Origin: Polynucleobacter sp. AP-Elch-400A-B2
GTDB taxonomy: Bacteria > Pseudomonadota > Gammaproteobacteria > Burkholderiales > Burkholderiaceae
DNA length: 64,000 nt
Assembly: GCF_018688355.1 (NCBI RefSeq)
Contig: NZ_CP061317.1
Coordinates: forward strand, 1,372,091-1,436,090
Direction: 5' to 3'
Made by a program: the position numbers and the translations under genes. Position 1 is the stretch's first letter. Every line of letters starts with the position of its first letter. This document shows, in pieces, positions 35,704-45,552 of the stretch. Under the pieces are notes generated by a model. That model searched no databases. It was given only the letters and a program-made list of their open reading frames with translations, and was not told where the DNA came from.

Positions 35704-36894
35704 CTATTTATGAATGTTGCGAATGAATTGATTGGCAGCTTGACGAGCCTGAGCATCCGCCCCAAGAATAATTTCTAAAGAATCCGCAGGAGAGGATGGC
35801 AAGGTATTTAAGCAGTGTTCCACTACCTTCGGAATACTTAAGTAAGGCAATCCAAGCTCTAAGAAAGCTGCAACGGCGACTTCATTGGCAGCATTGAGAA
35901 CGGCAGGTGAAGTTCCCCCTGCTTTTGCTGCTGCAAAGGCCAAGCTCAAACAAGGAAATTGAGAAAAATTCGGTTCTGTAAAACTGAGGCCGCTCAACTG
36001 CGTCAGATTTAAAGGAGCAACACCAGCAGTAATCCGTTCAGGCCAAGCGAGTCCATAGGCAATCGGAGTACGCATATCTGGTTGACCCATTTGCGCTAAA
36101 ACTGAGCCATCGCGATAACGCACCATCGAGTGCACTACGCTCTGCGGATGAATCAAAACCTTAATTTTTTCTAGTGGCAAACCAAATAACCAAAAAGCCT
36201 CAATCACTTCAAGACCTTTATTCATCATCGTCGCAGAATCCACCGAAATCTTACGACCCATCACCCAGTTCGGGTGGGCGCAGGCTTGATCAGGCGTAAT
36301 ACCTGCCAAGTCTACAAGAGGTCTATCCCTGAACGGTCCACCAGAAGCGGTTAACCAGAGCTCTTCAACGCCTAAATGGACAGATGGATTTTTTGTAAAG
36401 CGATCGGGTAGGCATTGAAAAATCGCATTGTGCTCGCTATCAATCGGGAGCAGTTCACCACCGCCCGCTTTCATCGCCTGCATAAATAAATTGCCCGACA
36501 TCACTAGCGCTTCTTTATTAGCAAGCAATACTCGCTTACCTGCTTTTGCTGCCGCCAAAGTTGGGACTAAGCCGGCGGCTCCCACAATCGCTGCCATCAC
36601 CGTATCGCACCCAGACTCGATTACTGCGCTGACCAAAGCCTCGGGTCCATAGAGAACTTGAGTGGGAATCTTTTCTTCCTGCAACAGTTGGCTCAGTTGA
36701 GCGGCACCATTCGCATCAGCCACCACTGCAATAGCAGGCTTGAACTCGATACATTGCTCGGCTAAACGCTCAATTTGTTTTGCGGCGGTCAGAGCGACTA
36801 CCTTAAAGCGATCAGGATGGGCACGGATGACATCTAAGGTGTTAACACCAATCGATCCAGTAGATCCTAGGATAGCGAGCTGTTTAAGAACCAT
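35704..36894 (-). CDS. dxr: 1-deoxy-D-xylulose 5-phosphate reductoisomerase
   Basis: Dxr makes MEP, the committed step of the MEP isoprenoid pathway that ends at IspH. The 396 residues show the NADPH motif LGSTGSIGVNTLDVI, the metal/substrate motif PIDSEHNAIFQC and SASGGPFRD. I chose ATG at 36894, which overlaps the cdsA stop as TGATG. A GTG three codons upstream is possible. Confidence 0.97.
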   Translation of the reverse strand: MVLKQLAILGSTGSIGVNTLDVIRAHPDRFKVVALTAAKQIERLAEQCIEFKPAIAVVADANGAAQLSQLLQEEKIPTQVLYGPEALVSAVIESGCDTVMAAIVGAAGLVPTLAAAKAGKRVLLANKEALVMSGNLFMQAMKAGGGELLPIDSEHNAIFQCLPDRFTKNPSVHLGVEELWLTASGGPFRDRPLVDLAGITPDQACAHPNWVMGRKISVDSATMMNKGLEVIEAFWLFGLPLEKIKVLIHPQSVVHSMVRYRDGSVLAQMGQPDMRTPIAYGLAWPERITAGVAPLNLTQLSGLSFTEPNFSQFPCLSLAFAAAKAGGTSPAVLNAANEVAVAAFLELGLPYLSIPKVVEHCLNTLPSSPADSLEIILGADAQARQAANQFIRNIHK

Positions 36895-37721
36895 CAAATC
36901 CACCCTGCCAGTAATGCGGCAATCGGCATTGTTGGAATGAGTGCATCAACGCGATCCAATACGCCACCGTGACCTGGCAGTAAATGACTGCTATCTTTAA
37001 CGCCAGCCAAACGCTTTAACTGAGATTCAAATAAATCTCCGAAGATGCTGAAGGCTGTTAATACTGTCACCATCAGGAACATTGGCACCCAACCAAATTG
37101 AATAGCCCAAGCACCAAATAAAGTATCGCCTAGCGGTAAATACGTAACGCATAGGAATGCATAGAGATAGCAAAGCAGTAAACCACCCAGCGCGCCCTCA
37201 ATCGATTTTCCCGGGCTGATGTTCACGGCCAGCTTGTGTTTACCAAAAGCTTTACCAACAAAATAGGCTCCAATATCAGCAACCCAAACTAAGGCCATCG
37301 CTGATAGTAAAAACACTAGGCCTAATTCACGCAAGAAGACTAATGCAAACCAAGTTGCCGGCAGAATGATCAAGCCGACAATGCTGTAGAAAGGTTTGAA
37401 TTTTTGAAGCGAGAGGTTCATTCCTTTGGCCAAGATAAATGGCGCCAGAAAGAACCAAAACAAAACCGCCATCATCAGCAAAGAAAACTGCCATGTAATT
37501 GCTTGCATGCCTAGCAATAATAAGATGATAACCAGACAAAAAACAGCGTAGAGCCATGCCGCTTTTTTCGCTTCTGGAGCAATCATGCGACTCCATTCCC
37601 AAGCGGCAGCAACTAGGGCAATCAGGAAAAATATGCCCAAGTAAATCGGTGGCAAGAAAAATAAAATAGGTAATAGCACTGCCATCAGGATGGTGGCAGT
37701 AATGATTCGGGTTTTTAGCAT
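36894..37721 (-). CDS. cdsA: Phosphatidate cytidylyltransferase
   Basis: CdsA makes CDP-diacylglycerol for phospholipids. The 275-residue protein has about eight hydrophobic segments. The C-terminal signature SQLKRLAGVKDSSHLLPGHG with GVLDRVDALIPT holds the Lys-Asp and Asp-Arg-x-Asp residues of the active site. It overlaps dxr by one base and starts 18 bp after uppS. Confidence 0.96.
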   Translation of the reverse strand: MLKTRIITATILMAVLLPILFFLPPIYLGIFFLIALVAAAWEWSRMIAPEAKKAAWLYAVFCLVIILLLLGMQAITWQFSLLMMAVLFWFFLAPFILAKGMNLSLQKFKPFYSIVGLIILPATWFALVFLRELGLVFLLSAMALVWVADIGAYFVGKAFGKHKLAVNISPGKSIEGALGGLLLCYLYAFLCVTYLPLGDTLFGAWAIQFGWVPMFLMVTVLTAFSIFGDLFESQLKRLAGVKDSSHLLPGHGGVLDRVDALIPTMPIAALLAGWI

Positions 37722-37739
37722 GGGGAAATAAGGAGAGTT

Positions 37740-38513
37740 TTAGACTGCGTCAATCAATGACTCAGATGCTAACTGAGCGCTAGTCCGCCCAAAGCGACGC
37801 TCGCGCTGACTAAACCAATCAAAAGCTTTATGTAACTGAGCTTCATCAAAATCAGGCCAGAGGGTATCCGTGAAGTACAGCTCGGTATAGGCCAGTTGCC
37901 ATAGCAGGAAGTTGCTGACGCGCTGCTCGCCACCGGTTCGAATGAACAAATCTGGTTCTGGCGCATAAGCCATGGAGAGATAGGGTTGCAACAATTCTTC
38001 AGATACTTGGTCTGGTTTCAGACTTGGGTTGGCAACCAAAGCTTGGCGCATCGCCTGCAAAATATCCCAGCGTCCACCATAGTTAGCAGCAATGGTGAGC
38101 GTAAGCCCTTTGCAAGTAGCCGTCTTCTCTTCCGAGAACCGCACCATTTCCTGAATCCCGGAATCAAAGCGACTTAAATCCCCAATCAGGCGAAGACGGA
38201 TATCGTTTTCAGCCAAACGAGAGACTTCACCCTTTAGGGATTTCAGGAATAGCTTCATTAAAAAGCTAACCTCTTCTGGGGGGCGACGCCAATTTTCAGA
38301 GCTAAACGCAAACAGAGTGAGATATTCCACGCCTAGTTGGCGGCACTCTTGAACAATTTTACGAACAGCACTCAAACCTTCTGAGTGACCCGCTACACGC
38401 GGCATGAAGCGCTTACTGGCCCACCGCCCATTACCGTCCATGATGATGGTGACATGGCGAGGAATAGCACTAACCTTTGGAATGACTAAGGTTGAGCTTG
38501 TGTGCTGAGTCAT
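37740..38513 (-). CDS. uppS: Undecaprenyl diphosphate synthase
   Basis: UppS builds the C55 lipid carrier for peptidoglycan and O-antigen. The 257-residue protein has the cis-prenyltransferase motif IMDGNGRWA with catalytic Asp26. It also has SSENWRRPPEEV and the C-terminal RTGGEQRVSNFLLWQLAYTE. It follows frr with a 29-bp gap. Confidence 0.97.
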   Translation of the reverse strand: MTQHTSSTLVIPKVSAIPRHVTIIMDGNGRWASKRFMPRVAGHSEGLSAVRKIVQECRQLGVEYLTLFAFSSENWRRPPEEVSFLMKLFLKSLKGEVSRLAENDIRLRLIGDLSRFDSGIQEMVRFSEEKTATCKGLTLTIAANYGGRWDILQAMRQALVANPSLKPDQVSEELLQPYLSMAYAPEPDLFIRTGGEQRVSNFLLWQLAYTELYFTDTLWPDFDEAQLHKAFDWFSQRERRFGRTSAQLASESLIDAV

Positions 38514-38542
38514 AAGTCGAATAATAAGAATGAATCTGACGA

Positions 38543-39103
38543 TTAAACCGTCATGATCTCTTTTTCTTTTTCAGAAACGATCTTGTCGATATCAATCACC
38601 GCGCGATCAGTCATCTTCTGAATATCATCGGTTGCACGACGCTCATCGTCCTCAGAAATTTCTTTATCTTTGGTGAGGCGCTTTAAATGCTCATTGGCAT
38701 CACGGCGCAGATTACGCACAGCAATCTTCGTATCTTCACCTTCGTTTTTGACAACCTTAGTCAAATCACGACGACGCTCCTCAGTTAATGCAGGCATAGG
38801 TACTCGAATCACAGTGCCTTGCGAGGCTGGGTTCAAACCCAAATCTGAGTCACGAATGGCTTTCTCAATTGCGCCAACCATCGTTTTTTCAAATGGCTGT
38901 ACGTTGATTGTTCTGGCATCAGCCAAACCTAGGCTAGCAACCTGGCTTAGTGGCGTTGGATTACCGTAGTAATCCACCTGGATGTGTTCCAAGATTCCAG
39001 GATTTGCGCGACCAGAGCGAATCTTCGCTAAGTTGGATTTCAGAGCCTCAAGAGACTTCTGCATCTTTTGATCGGTAGTGGTTTTAATTTCTGCTGCGGA
39101 CAT
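38543..39103 (-). CDS. frr: Ribosome recycling factor
   Basis: Frr splits post-termination ribosomes together with EF-G. The 186 residues include KIRSGRANPGILEHIQVDYYG and PALTEERRRDLTKVV, both diagnostic. The pyrH stop is 11 bp upstream, which matches the conserved pyrH-frr pair. Confidence 0.98.
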   Translation of the reverse strand: MSAAEIKTTTDQKMQKSLEALKSNLAKIRSGRANPGILEHIQVDYYGNPTPLSQVASLGLADARTINVQPFEKTMVGAIEKAIRDSDLGLNPASQGTVIRVPMPALTEERRRDLTKVVKNEGEDTKIAVRNLRRDANEHLKRLTKDKEISEDDERRATDDIQKMTDRAVIDIDKIVSEKEKEIMTV

Positions 39104-39114
39104 CAGGCCTCCTA

Positions 39115-39825
39115 TTAAACGTGTACTAAAGTGCCTTCAGACTCACCCTGAACCACGCGCATCAATGCGCCTGGTTTGAGAATCGAAAACACTTTGATTG
39201 GTAATTTTCGGTCACGGCACAATGCAAAAGCAGTTGCATCCATGACCTGCAAGTTTTTGATGATTGCCTCGTCAAAAGTCATTGTTTTATATAAAGTAGC
39301 TGTTGGGTCTTTCATTGGATCGGCGCTGTAAATGCCATCTACCTTAGTAGCCTTGAGCATGATTTCAACCCCCATCTCTGCGCCACGCAAAGCGGCGGCA
39401 GTATCGGTAGTAAAAAATGGATTTCCTGTGCCAGCTGCAAAGATCACCACCTTACCTTCACTCAGAGCACGAATCGCACGAGGACGAATGTAGGGCTCAA
39501 CGACTTGATCCATCCTTAAGGCAGATTGCACACGAGCTTCAACACCTTTTTGGCGTAAAGCATCTTGTAGTGCAAGAGAATTCATCATGGTAGCGAGCAT
39601 TCCCATATAGTCAGCTGTTGCGCGATCCATGCCGGCCGCGCCACCTGCTACACCTCGGAAAATGTTTCCGCCACCAATCACGATAGCTAATTCAACGCCA
39701 CTATTTACTACGTCGGCTATTTCTTTCACCATGGAATCAATCGTAGTTGGATTAATTCCAAAAGCATCATCCCCCATGAGGGCTTCACCAGAGAGTTTTA
39801 AGAGAACACGTTTGTAGGCTGGCAT
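39115..39825 (-). CDS. pyrH: Uridylate kinase
   Basis: PyrH phosphorylates UMP to UDP. The 236-residue amino-acid-kinase-fold protein has LKLSGEALMG, GGGNIFRGV and AAGTGNPFFTTDTAAALR. It lies 189 bp downstream of tsf, beyond a terminator-like hairpin, so a separate promoter is probable. Confidence 0.98.
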   Translation of the reverse strand: MPAYKRVLLKLSGEALMGDDAFGINPTTIDSMVKEIADVVNSGVELAIVIGGGNIFRGVAGGAAGMDRATADYMGMLATMMNSLALQDALRQKGVEARVQSALRMDQVVEPYIRPRAIRALSEGKVVIFAAGTGNPFFTTDTAAALRGAEMGVEIMLKATKVDGIYSADPMKDPTATLYKTMTFDEAIIKNLQVMDATAFALCRDRKLPIKVFSILKPGALMRVVQGESEGTLVHV

Positions 39826-39933
39826 TGTTTTATTTTCCGTAATTTGCCAAGCAAATTATCTGCTTAGCTTATTGATCTTTAAGTACTTTTTAATATCTTG
39901 CCCAAATTATAAAGGGCTTGGCACAGATCAAAG

Positions 39934-39969
39934 AAAAGGGCATGGAAACCGAGGTTTCTATGCCCTTTT
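39934..39969 (-). terminator. Hairpin terminator after tsf
   Basis: AAAAGGGCAT (39934-39943) pairs with ATGCCCTTTT (39960-39969). The inner bases GGAAACC and GGTTTC extend the stem to about 16 bp. Flanking A and T runs make it able to stop the leftward rpsB-tsf transcript. The rest of the 189-bp gap 39826-40014 shows nothing else. Confidence 0.8.
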
Positions 39970-40014
39970 GGGTATTACAGCCCTACTGTAAGATCCCAGG
40001 AAGCTTGGAGCTAA

Positions 40015-40893
40015 TTAAGCGCCTTTAGCAGCGGCAACCTGAGCAGCCACTTCAGCCGCAAAGTCGTCTTGACGCTTCTCAATGCCCTCACCCACAACAA
40101 ACATAGTGAAACTCTTAATTGCGGTGTTGGCAGCTTTGAGCATTTGCTCAACCGATTGCTTGTCGTTTTTAACGAAAGTTTGGTTCAACAAAGAAACCTC
40201 TTTGAGGTACTTCTGAATAGAACCTTCAACCATCTTCTCAACGATTTCTGGTGGTTTGCCAGATTCAGCAGCCTTTTGAACGGCAACACTACGCTCAACA
40301 GCAATGGCTTCAGCAGGAACATCAGCCATCGATAAAGCCACTGGCTTCATTGCAGCAATATGCATTGCTACGTCTTTAGCTGCAGTCTCATCACCTTCGA
40401 ACTCAACCATCACGCCAATACGAGTGCCATGGAGGTAAGAGACCAACTTGTTGCTACCAGCGAAACGCTTGAAGCGACGCGGCATGATGTTCTCGCCGAT
40501 CTTACCGATCAAGGCGCTACGAACTTCATCCACAGTTTGGCCATTCATTGGCAATGCAAGTAAGGCAGCAACGTCAGCTGGATTCTTTTCAGCAACCAAC
40601 TTGACGCATTCAGCAGTAAAGGCCAAGAAGTCATCGTTCTTAGAAACAAAGTCAGTTTCGCAGTTCACTTCCAACAAAGCACCAGTAGTGCCATTGATGA
40701 ATGAAACCACAATACCTTCAGCCGTTACACGAGATGCAGCTTTACCAGCTTTGCTACCAAGCTTTACACGCAGAATTTCTTCTGCACGAGCCATATCGCC
40801 ATCAGCCTCAGTCAATGCTTTTTTGCACTCCATCATCGGAGCATCGGTCTTGGCGCGTAACTCGCCAACCATTGCAGCGGTAATAGCGGCCAT
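40015..40893 (-). CDS. tsf: Translation elongation factor Ts
   Basis: EF-Ts recycles EF-Tu by nucleotide exchange. The 292 residues include the N-terminal UBA-like domain with KTDAPMMECKKALTEADGD and the core motif INGTTGALLEVNCETDFVSKND. The ATG overlaps the rpsB stop by one base (TAATG at 40893), so the two are coupled. Confidence 0.97.
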   Translation of the reverse strand: MAAITAAMVGELRAKTDAPMMECKKALTEADGDMARAEEILRVKLGSKAGKAASRVTAEGIVVSFINGTTGALLEVNCETDFVSKNDDFLAFTAECVKLVAEKNPADVAALLALPMNGQTVDEVRSALIGKIGENIMPRRFKRFAGSNKLVSYLHGTRIGVMVEFEGDETAAKDVAMHIAAMKPVALSMADVPAEAIAVERSVAVQKAAESGKPPEIVEKMVEGSIQKYLKEVSLLNQTFVKNDKQSVEQMLKAANTAIKSFTMFVVGEGIEKRQDDFAAEVAAQVAAAKGA

Positions 40894-41642
40894 TATTCAG
40901 CTTTCCCTTCTTCAACAAACTCTTCTTCACCTTCTTTAACGGCGGTCAAGATTTCTTGAACAGAGTTTGATTTACCTTCGAGGATTGCGTCAGCAATGCC
41001 ACGAGCGTAGAGAAGAACAGCCTTGCTGGAGTCATCGTTACCAGGGATGATGTAATCAACACCTTCTGGTGAGTGATTGGTATCCACTACAGCGATAACC
41101 GGAATACCGAGCTTGTTAGCTTCAGTAATAGCAATCTTGTGATAGCCAACGTCCACTACAAAGATCGCATCAGGAACGCCGTTCAAATCTTGAATACCGC
41201 CAAGCGCTTTTTGCAGCTTGTCGAGATCACGATCATTAGTCAAGGCTTCTTTCTTGGAGAGCTTTTCCCAGTCGCCAGCTTCTTTAGCAACTGCCATGTC
41301 CTTCAAACGCTTGAGGGAGCCTTTAACAGTTTTGAAGTTTGTTAGCGTACCGCCCAACCAACGGCTGTCGATGTAAGGCATACCAGCACGAGCAGCTTCT
41401 TCAGCAATGATCTCGCGTGATTGACGCTTAGTGCCAACGAATAAGATAGTTCCACGGTTAGCAGCAACTTGTTTTGCAAATTTCAGGGCGTCCTGAAACA
41501 TTGGCAATGTTTTTTCTAAGTTGATGATGTGAATTTTGTTGCGATGGCCGAAAATATAAGGGGCCATTCTTGGGGACCAGAAACGGGTTTGGTGACCAAA
41601 ATGGCAACCGGCTTCCAGCATTTGACGCATAGTTACTGACAT
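40893..41642 (-). CDS. rpsB: 30S ribosomal protein S2
   Basis: S2 binds the 30S head-body junction. I chose ATG at 41642 (249 residues) because the AGGAGAAGTT ribosome site lies just upstream and the family starts at SVTMRQMLEAGCHFGHQTRFW. An upstream ATG at 41714 adds 24 unrelated residues. TVDVGYHKIAI-type and DTNHSPEGVDYIIPGNDD motifs follow, with an acidic C-terminus. Confidence 0.97.
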   Translation of the reverse strand: MSVTMRQMLEAGCHFGHQTRFWSPRMAPYIFGHRNKIHIINLEKTLPMFQDALKFAKQVAANRGTILFVGTKRQSREIIAEEAARAGMPYIDSRWLGGTLTNFKTVKGSLKRLKDMAVAKEAGDWEKLSKKEALTNDRDLDKLQKALGGIQDLNGVPDAIFVVDVGYHKIAITEANKLGIPVIAVVDTNHSPEGVDYIIPGNDDSSKAVLLYARGIADAILEGKSNSVQEILTAVKEGEEEFVEEGKAE

Positions 41643-41649
41643 AACTTCT

Positions 41650-41745
41650 CCTGAGGGTTGGTTTCTGAGATTGAGTCCTAGCTGCGCTAAAAAACGCCAC
41701 CCTGGAGGGCTCAACCCGCTATTTCAGATCAAAATTAATCTGAGA
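41650..41745 (-). promoter_or_regulatory. Structured 5' leader of rpsB
   Basis: Read leftward, the leader holds a stem TCAGAT/ATCTGA (41743-41724). A short hairpin around GCCCTCCAGGGT follows, then GGCG and a run of six T residues, then the ribosome site. The hairpin plus T-run could act as an attenuator. rpsB leaders bind S2 for autoregulation in other Proteobacteria. The remaining gap to map at 41899 shows no gene. Confidence 0.35.
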
Positions 41746-41898
41746 ACGAAATTATAGCTTAAATATCAATGGTCTAGACGCCCCACCCCTAGCGCCTCAC
41801 TAGAAAACCTACTCAGAAATGCCATTAAATGGTGCATCTGCCTATTATTTAGGCATATTCCCACTAGCAAAAAGCTCCAAGTCGTTGATAATCAAGGC

Positions 41899-42735
41899 AT
41901 GAATAGTGTATTTACTGCCGAAAAAGACATCCAAGGGATGCGCGAAGCTGGCCGCTTGGCAAGTGAAGTTCTTGATCATGTTGCCCCTCACGTCAAAGCT
42001 GGTGTGAGCACAGCTGAATTGGATCGCATTTGTCATGAGTACATGCGTGATGTCCAAAAGACCATTCCAGCCCCGCTGAACTACCAACCGCCAGGCTACC
42101 CACCCTTTCCGGCATCGATCTGCACCTCGGTCAACGATGTGATCTGCCATGGCATTCCTGGTGAAAAGATTTTAAAAAGTGGTGATGTTGTTAACCTAGA
42201 TATCACTGTGATTACGTCTGATGGCTACTACGGCGATACCAGCCGCATGTTTATGGTCGGTGAAGTTTCAGTATTGGCTAAACGCCTCACCCAAATCACC
42301 TTTGAATGTATGTGGCTTGGAATTGCGCAAGTGAAACCTGGTGCATCACTAGGCGATATTGGCCACGTCATTCAGACCCATGCTGAAAAAGCTGGCTATT
42401 CAGTGGTTCGTGAATATTGCGGTCATGGTATTGGCAAAGTGTTTCATCAAGATCCACAGATTCTTCACTACGGCCGTCCTGGCACCGGTGAAAAGTTAAC
42501 AGAAGGTATGACCTTTACGATTGAGCCAATGATCAATGCCGGTAAGCGTGATATTCGGACAATGCCTGATCAATGGACGGTAAAGACTAAAGACCGCAGC
42601 CTCTCAGCACAATGGGAGCACACACTTTTAGTAACAGCAACTGGCGTTGAAGTGTTAACTTGGTCAGAGGGTAGCAATCCAATTCCTGATTGCGTTAAAG
42701 GTCTGTCGTATAGACCAAATCTAGCCAACGCTTAA
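41899..42735 (+). CDS. map: Methionine aminopeptidase, type I
   Basis: Map removes the initiator methionine. The 278 residues contain all five metal ligands: Asp in VNLDITVI, Asp in GYYGDTSRMF, His in CGHGIGKVFHQ, Glu in FTIEPMIN and Glu in SAQWEHTLLV. It is divergent from rpsB and followed after 22 bp by glnD, as in related betaproteobacteria. Confidence 0.97.
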   Translation: MNSVFTAEKDIQGMREAGRLASEVLDHVAPHVKAGVSTAELDRICHEYMRDVQKTIPAPLNYQPPGYPPFPASICTSVNDVICHGIPGEKILKSGDVVNLDITVITSDGYYGDTSRMFMVGEVSVLAKRLTQITFECMWLGIAQVKPGASLGDIGHVIQTHAEKAGYSVVREYCGHGIGKVFHQDPQILHYGRPGTGEKLTEGMTFTIEPMINAGKRDIRTMPDQWTVKTKDRSLSAQWEHTLLVTATGVEVLTWSEGSNPIPDCVKGLSYRPNLANA

Positions 42736-42757
42736 TTACTCAATTAGTTCAAGCGCA

Positions 42758-45361
42758 ATGGGTCAAACTCTCGCAGCGATGAAACCTATTGCAGATATTG
42801 CTAGCTTAAGGGCTGCTCGAGAATTAGCCTATGATGATTTTCGTGAACATCAAGTAGTTGGACGATTAACTAAGCAACTGAGTAAGCTTAGCGATGAACT
42901 CCTCATCAGCTTATGGAATTCCTGTGATTTAAATGCGGATGCTGCTCTGGTAGCGGTGGGTGGGTTCGGTAGAGGAGCGCTATTTCCTTACTCAGATATT
43001 GATATTCTGATTTTGCTGCCTGAAGATAAGCAATACTTTGAAGAGGTACTTGCCAGCAAGATTGAAAAGTTTGTAGCGCAATGCTGGGATACTGGATTAG
43101 AAATTGGCTCTTCAGTGAGAACCGTTGCTGAGTGCACAACCGAGGCAGAGCAAGATATTACCGTTCGCACCTCCCTACTGGAGTCACGACTCATCTGTGG
43201 CAAGAAAGCCCTCTTGAAAGAATTTGAATCTGTTTATGAAAAGACTTTGGATCCAAAGTCATTCTTTCAGGCTAAGTTAGCTGAGCAAATCCAACGTCAC
43301 TATAAATATCAAGACACACCCTATTCCTTAGAGCCTAATTGCAAAGAGAGTCCTGGCGGCTTACGTGACCTACAGGTAATCTCCTGGGTCAGCAAAGCAG
43401 CGCACTTAGGAAATACATTTAAGGACCTCAGTCTTACCGGCCTCATTACCCAACGTGAATTAACCGAGCTTAATCGCAACCAGCGTTTTTTAGAGACCCT
43501 GCGCGCAAACTTACATCTACTAGCCAAGCGTAGGCAGGATGTTTTGGTGTTTGACTTACAGACACCCTTAGCAGCGGCGATGGGCATTACAGAAGAATCC
43601 TCAAGGCTGGCCAGTGAGGCCATCATGCGCCGCTACTACTGGGCGGCCAAAGCAGTCAGTCAGTTAAATGATGTACTACTTCAAAACATTGAGGCACTTC
43701 TTTTCCCTCAAGAATCCAAAACAACCCATGCTATTGCCGGCGTGGGCAATGAATGCTTTATTGAGCGTCAAGGCGTCCTAGATATTACTGACCCTCAATT
43801 GTTTCAGAAGCATCCAGAGCAAATCCTGCGAACCTTCTTGGTTTTCGCGCAAACAGCGAACGTCAAGAGTCTATCGGCAACGATCTTTAGAGCCCTGTAT
43901 AACGCTCGCCAAAACATGGATAGTCAATGGCGCAAAGATCCGGTCAACCGCGCACTCTTTATGGAGATTCTCAAAGAGCCCGATGGGGTTAGTCGCGCTT
44001 TTCAACTCATGAACCGCACCAGCGTGCTCGGTCGCTATCTGCCCGCCTTTAGAAGAATCGTTGGCCAGATGCAGCATGACTTGTTTCACGTTTACACAGT
44101 GGATCAACACATCCTGATGGTGCTGCGTAACGTACGCCGCTTTATGGTGGTTGAGCATACGCATGAGTTTCCATTCTGCAGTAGCCTGATTGCCCATTTT
44201 GAAAAACCTTGGCTACTTGTCATCGCCGCACTCTTTCATGACATTGCTAAGGGGCGAGGCGGTGATCACTCCGCACTTGGTAAAGCAGACATGCGCAAGT
44301 TTGCCAAAGACCATGGTTTAGATAAAGCAGATACCGAGCTCTTAATTTGGTTGGTTGCAGAGCACTTGAACATGAGTCAAGTAGCTCAGAAACAAGACAT
44401 CACCGATCCAGATGTAGTGCAGGCATTTGCTAAAAAGGTGGGTGATGAGCGCCATCTCACTGCACTTTACTTGCTCACCGTGGCTGATGTCCGTGGAACC
44501 AGCCCCAAAGTATGGAATGCCTGGAAAGGTAAGCTATTAGAAGACCTCTATCGCGTAACCTTGCGGGTCTTAGGTGGTGCAAAACCAGATGCCTCTTCTG
44601 AGCTTGCGCAGCACCAAGAAGAATCCCGCGCCATGTTACGCCTCAATGCAATTGAAGACTTTGCTTATGACAATCTCTGGAAGCAATTGGATGTTGCCTT
44701 CTTCCTGCGCCAAGATGCCGCGGATATCGCTTGGTTAACTCGCCATCTATTTGACAAAGTGGATAGCGAAATCCCGGTTGTACGCGCTCGCCTCTCTCCA
44801 GTTGGTGAGGGCCTACAGATTGCTGTCTACGTGAAAGATCAGGAAGATCTTTTCGCCAGAATTTGCGCTTACTTTGAGCGCCATGGCTTCTCGATTTGGG
44901 ATGCACGCATTCACACGACAAAGCATGGCTATGCACTCGATACATTCCAAATCTCCGGCAGTAACTTGGTAGATGAGGGTGGCAGTTACCGCGATCTTAT
45001 TCAGCTGGTGGAATATGAGCTCACGGCAGCACTGCAAAACAATAGTCCGCTGCCATCACCCAGCATGGGCAGACTCTCGAGACAGTCTCGCACCTTCCCT
45101 GTTCAGCCACGTGTACACATGACTCCAGATGAACGCGGTCATTACTACGCCCTATCTCTCTCAACGAGTGATCGCACCGGCCTACTGTATGCAATCTCCA
45201 GAATATTAGCCAAGCATCAAGTCTCATTACATACCGCACGCATCAATACGCTAGGTGAGCGAGTCGAAGACGTATTCTTATTGGATGCGGCTAACTTGAG
45301 TAAGAACCCTAAGCTGCAGATCATGCTTGAGACAGATTTGTTAGAGGCCTTGGGGGCGTAA
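42758..45361 (+). CDS. glnD: [Protein-PII] uridylyltransferase / uridylyl-removing enzyme
   Basis: GlnD senses glutamine and modifies PII proteins. The 867 residues comprise a nucleotidyltransferase domain with GGFGRGALFPYSDIDILIL and an HD domain with ALFHDIAKGRGGDHSALG. Two C-terminal ACT domains follow (about 700-780 and 800-867). The length is normal. No strong ribosome site precedes the ATG at 42758; another ATG seven codons in is possible. It marks the left border of the accessory island. Confidence 0.96.
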   Translation: MGQTLAAMKPIADIASLRAARELAYDDFREHQVVGRLTKQLSKLSDELLISLWNSCDLNADAALVAVGGFGRGALFPYSDIDILILLPEDKQYFEEVLASKIEKFVAQCWDTGLEIGSSVRTVAECTTEAEQDITVRTSLLESRLICGKKALLKEFESVYEKTLDPKSFFQAKLAEQIQRHYKYQDTPYSLEPNCKESPGGLRDLQVISWVSKAAHLGNTFKDLSLTGLITQRELTELNRNQRFLETLRANLHLLAKRRQDVLVFDLQTPLAAAMGITEESSRLASEAIMRRYYWAAKAVSQLNDVLLQNIEALLFPQESKTTHAIAGVGNECFIERQGVLDITDPQLFQKHPEQILRTFLVFAQTANVKSLSATIFRALYNARQNMDSQWRKDPVNRALFMEILKEPDGVSRAFQLMNRTSVLGRYLPAFRRIVGQMQHDLFHVYTVDQHILMVLRNVRRFMVVEHTHEFPFCSSLIAHFEKPWLLVIAALFHDIAKGRGGDHSALGKADMRKFAKDHGLDKADTELLIWLVAEHLNMSQVAQKQDITDPDVVQAFAKKVGDERHLTALYLLTVADVRGTSPKVWNAWKGKLLEDLYRVTLRVLGGAKPDASSELAQHQEESRAMLRLNAIEDFAYDNLWKQLDVAFFLRQDAADIAWLTRHLFDKVDSEIPVVRARLSPVGEGLQIAVYVKDQEDLFARICAYFERHGFSIWDARIHTTKHGYALDTFQISGSNLVDEGGSYRDLIQLVEYELTAALQNNSPLPSPSMGRLSRQSRTFPVQPRVHMTPDERGHYYALSLSTSDRTGLLYAISRILAKHQVSLHTARINTLGERVEDVFLLDAANLSKNPKLQIMLETDLLEALGA

Positions 45362-45398
45362 CAAAGTCCAGTTGGCTCGCATCTGGAAAAAAATGAAT

Positions 45399-45466
45399 GG
45401 CCGCTAACGACCCAAAGTGGACCTTGGTAGAGCATACCTCCGAAATCACCACTAACGGCCCAAAGC
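45399..45466. repeat. Paired GACCCAAAG-type intergenic motif at the left island edge
   Basis: GGCCGCTAACGACCCAAAG (45399-45417) and CCACTAACGGCCCAAAGC (45449-45466) are imperfect direct copies 32 bp apart. They are also partly inverted (GGCCGCTA against TAACGGCC), so they can fold on each other. Similar motifs with TGACCCAAAGCGGACAT-like sequence are, from memory, widespread between genes of many Proteobacteria and have no clear name. The 190-bp gap 45362-45552 otherwise contains the lost C-terminus of the regulator at 45553. Confidence 0.5.
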
Positions 45467-45552
45467 AAGTATTCAAATCATAGCCATCAATGAGATACAT
45501 CAAAAAATTATTTAAATAGCTCAACTAAAACTTTAGGGCTACTTTCATTAAC

